Source: Arthrobacter sp. DNA4
GTDB lineage: Bacteria; Actinomycetota; Actinomycetes; Actinomycetales; Micrococcaceae
Length of the DNA stretch: 64,000 nucleotides
NCBI RefSeq assembly: GCF_024362385.1
Contig: NZ_CP101466.1
Coordinates: 1,426,001 to 1,490,000 of the forward strand
Direction of reading: 5' to 3'
The notes under the pieces are model-generated. The model was given only the letters and a program-made list of their open reading frames with translations, was not told where the DNA came from and ran no database searches. Below, piece after piece: positions 62,564 through 64,000 of the stretch. Each line of letters starts with the position of its first letter. Positions within the stretch are counted from its first letter, which is position 1. A program made the position numbers and the translations under genes.

Positions 62564-63295
62564 ATGGTGGTCCGGGAACCTATGAGGATGCGCAAGACAA
62601 TGCTCGCCGGGGCGGTGGCTCTGGCACTCAGCGGGACTGGGGCCGCCCTCGCCTGGTCGGCCACCGGAACGCCGGCACCTTCCCCCTCAACCCCCGGCCA
62701 GCAGGGAGCGCCCCAGCAGGGAGTGCCGGGCAAGGACGCTGCGCCTGGACAACAGAACAAGCAGGACAGGAAAGCCCAGCGCGGGCAACTCCTGCACGGC
62801 GAAGCCGTAGCCAGGAAGCCCGACGGAACCTACCAGACGGTCCTGGAACAGAACGGGACCGTGGAGTCGGTCAGCGATTCAGCCATCACCGTCAAAAGTG
62901 ATGACGGCTTCTCCCACACCTACACCGTCAATGGCGACACGAAGATCATCAGGATTCCGGCAGCGCCGGTCAGTTCAGGATCCACAGACGGTCCGGAAGC
63001 AACCCCCAGCCCGGAAGCAACACCCACCCGGGGGGCAACGGGCGACGACGGCAAGCGGCTCAAACCGACGGACGGAACCATCGCGGACATCGCCGCCGGG
63101 GACACCGTGCGCATTACCGGCGTCAAGGACGGGGACAAAGCCACTGCCGCGCGGATCGTGAAGGGCGCCGGTAACGGGCCCGGCCTGGGGCTGGGGCGTG
63201 GGTTGGGACGCGGGCTGGGACATACGCCGGGACACAGCCCGGGCCTTGGACACAAGACGGGCAAGGGCAACCACCAGGACGGCGAGGACTCCTGA
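62564..63295 (+). CDS. Secreted DUF5666-like protein
   Basis: 243 residues. A basic start (VVREPMRMRKTML) and hydrophobic core (AGAVALALSGTGAALAW) form a signal sequence. A Pro/Gln/Ser linker follows, then a DUF5666-type OB-like domain in two parts: QNGTVESVSDSAITVKSDDG with HTYTVNGDTKIIR, and IADIAAGDTVRITGVKDGDK with AARIVKG. The C-terminal 40 residues are Gly/His/Arg-rich (GLGRGLGRGLGHTPGHSP) and could bind metal. ATG 62564 has GGAGG eight bases upstream; ATG 62582 is an alternative. Function unknown. Confidence 0.8.
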   Translation: MVVREPMRMRKTMLAGAVALALSGTGAALAWSATGTPAPSPSTPGQQGAPQQGVPGKDAAPGQQNKQDRKAQRGQLLHGEAVARKPDGTYQTVLEQNGTVESVSDSAITVKSDDGFSHTYTVNGDTKIIRIPAAPVSSGSTDGPEATPSPEATPTRGATGDDGKRLKPTDGTIADIAAGDTVRITGVKDGDKATAARIVKGAGNGPGLGLGRGLGRGLGHTPGHSPGLGHKTGKGNHQDGEDS

Positions 63296-63317
63296 GTTCC
63301 GGGCCGCCGGCTCCGGC

Positions 63318-64000
63318 TCAGCCCTGTTTCACCAGCCCCGCCATGATGTCCTCCAGCGCCTCGCAGACCATCACTACGGAGCGGCGCTTAAGGTTCTCCG
63401 GCCGGGCCAGCAGGTCGATCCTGCGGCGGGTGCTGATTCCCTCCAGCGGACGCAGCACGATGTCCGGGTTCAGGACCGGGCCCGCGGTGTATCTGGGGAG
63501 CAGCCCCACCACGCCGCCGGCAGCCACGAGGGCCGCCACCGTGGAATAGTCGTTGATGCGGTGGACGATATTAGGCTCGCGGCTGGAGAGGGCAGCGACG
63601 GCGGACAGGACATCGGCGGGGGAGTAGCCGGGGTGGCTGGTCACCCAGGCCTCTGTGCCGACGTCGTCCGCCGTGACGGTCTCCTTTTGGGCCAGGGGAT
63701 GGCCGGCGGGCAGCGCCACGTCCAGCGGCTCATGTGCCAGCGGGATCACGGCAACCCGCTCCGCTTACCAGCGGGGACTGTGGTCCATGCGGTGCGCCAG
63801 CACCAGGTCGTACCGGGCGGTGAGGGCCGGGAAGTCCTGTTGCGCGACGTCCTCGTCGGACAGCTCGATCCGCGGGTGCTCCGGCCGGTCCAGCATGCGG
63901 GCCAGCGGCGCGAACAGGGCCTGCCCCGCGCTGTGGAAGCCGCTGACGGTCACCCTTCCGGCGGGCGAGCCGTGGTAAGTACCGAGCGCGCCGCGGGCAT
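63318..64000 (-). CDS. LysR-family regulator, effector domain only, with an in-frame stop
   Basis: The window holds the substrate-binding half of a LysR-type transcriptional regulator; the helix-turn-helix lies beyond 64000. Visible family features are GRVTVSGFHSAGQALFAPLA, ARYDLVLAHRMDHSPRW, then LAHEPLDVALPAGHPLAQKE and the ALVAAGGVVGLLPRY effector-site segment. A TAA at 63765-63767 interrupts the frame right after HSPRW; the same frame continues past it with AERVAVIPLAHEP, which is normal LysR sequence. A single base change or a sequencing error would explain it. Downstream a GTG at 63749 is not a natural start. Converges with the DUF5666-like gene. Confidence 0.8.

Overview
The window is about two-thirds G+C with C/G-ending codons. 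Its gene content (gatCAB, accD-accE, birA, a Micrococcales-type NarK, a class III cyclase, many leaderless start codons) points to an actinobacterium of the Micrococcaceae, most like Arthrobacter or Pseudarthrobacter. That placement is inferred from gene content and style, not from a database search. I found no tRNA, rRNA, CRISPR array, insertion sequence or phage gene. Both ends cut a gene: a NarK nitrate transporter on the left and a LysR regulator on the right.

Layout. 0-3.8 kb: narK (partial), an MHS-type solute transporter, a class I glutamine amidotransferase and a SnoaL-like protein. 3.8-9.6 kb: an acyl-CoA carboxylase alpha (biotin) subunit, Maf, an MMPL exporter and its probable TetR repressor. 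9.8-14.7 kb: a secreted protein, a dicarboxylate symporter, a PAP2 phosphatase and a DUF885 protein. 14.7-20.4 kb: acyl-CoA carboxylase epsilon and beta, a divergent SDR, then birA, a PH-domain membrane protein and an adenylate cyclase. The carboxylase alpha and beta loci lie 11 kb apart but carry nearly the same palindrome upstream.

20.5-50.5 kb is the remarkable part: one long plus-strand locus with many overlapping start/stop codons. It encodes two giant membrane-anchored Ig-like/fibronectin-III proteins, a MoxR ATPase, a DUF58 protein, a transglutaminase-fold membrane protein whose catalytic Cys appears replaced, a zinc-ribbon/RDD/FHA membrane protein, a PP2C phosphatase, a zinc-ribbon/FHA protein, a membrane Ser/Thr kinase, an FHA-like protein with a possible winged-helix tail, and a 1481-residue EssC-type FtsK/SpoIIIE ATPase with an N-terminal FHA domain. 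A strong terminator and a small secreted, membrane-anchored protein follow. The module resembles the PFNA cluster of bifidobacteria (kinase, Fn3, AAA ATPase, DUF58, transglutaminase, PP2C, FHA) joined to a type VII secretion-like motor. I read it as a kinase/phosphatase/FHA-controlled machine that exports or assembles the giant surface proteins. The two giant genes share a 1.06-kb near-identical 5' segment whose codon usage differs from everything around it.

50.5-64 kb: ligA with an inositol-monophosphatase gene, a GNAT acetyltransferase, RidA, a CitAB-type two-component system divergent from a CitMHS citrate transporter (with a 31-codon membrane ORF between them), gatCAB, a secreted DUF5666-like protein and a LysR regulator.

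Six genes, including ligA, are broken by seven frameshifts, each explained most simply by lost bases. Four lie in or beside G or C runs and three fit losses inside GCCGGC. A premature in-frame stop interrupts the LysR gene. The pattern looks more like residual sequencing error than gene decay, so these genes are annotated over their full span.
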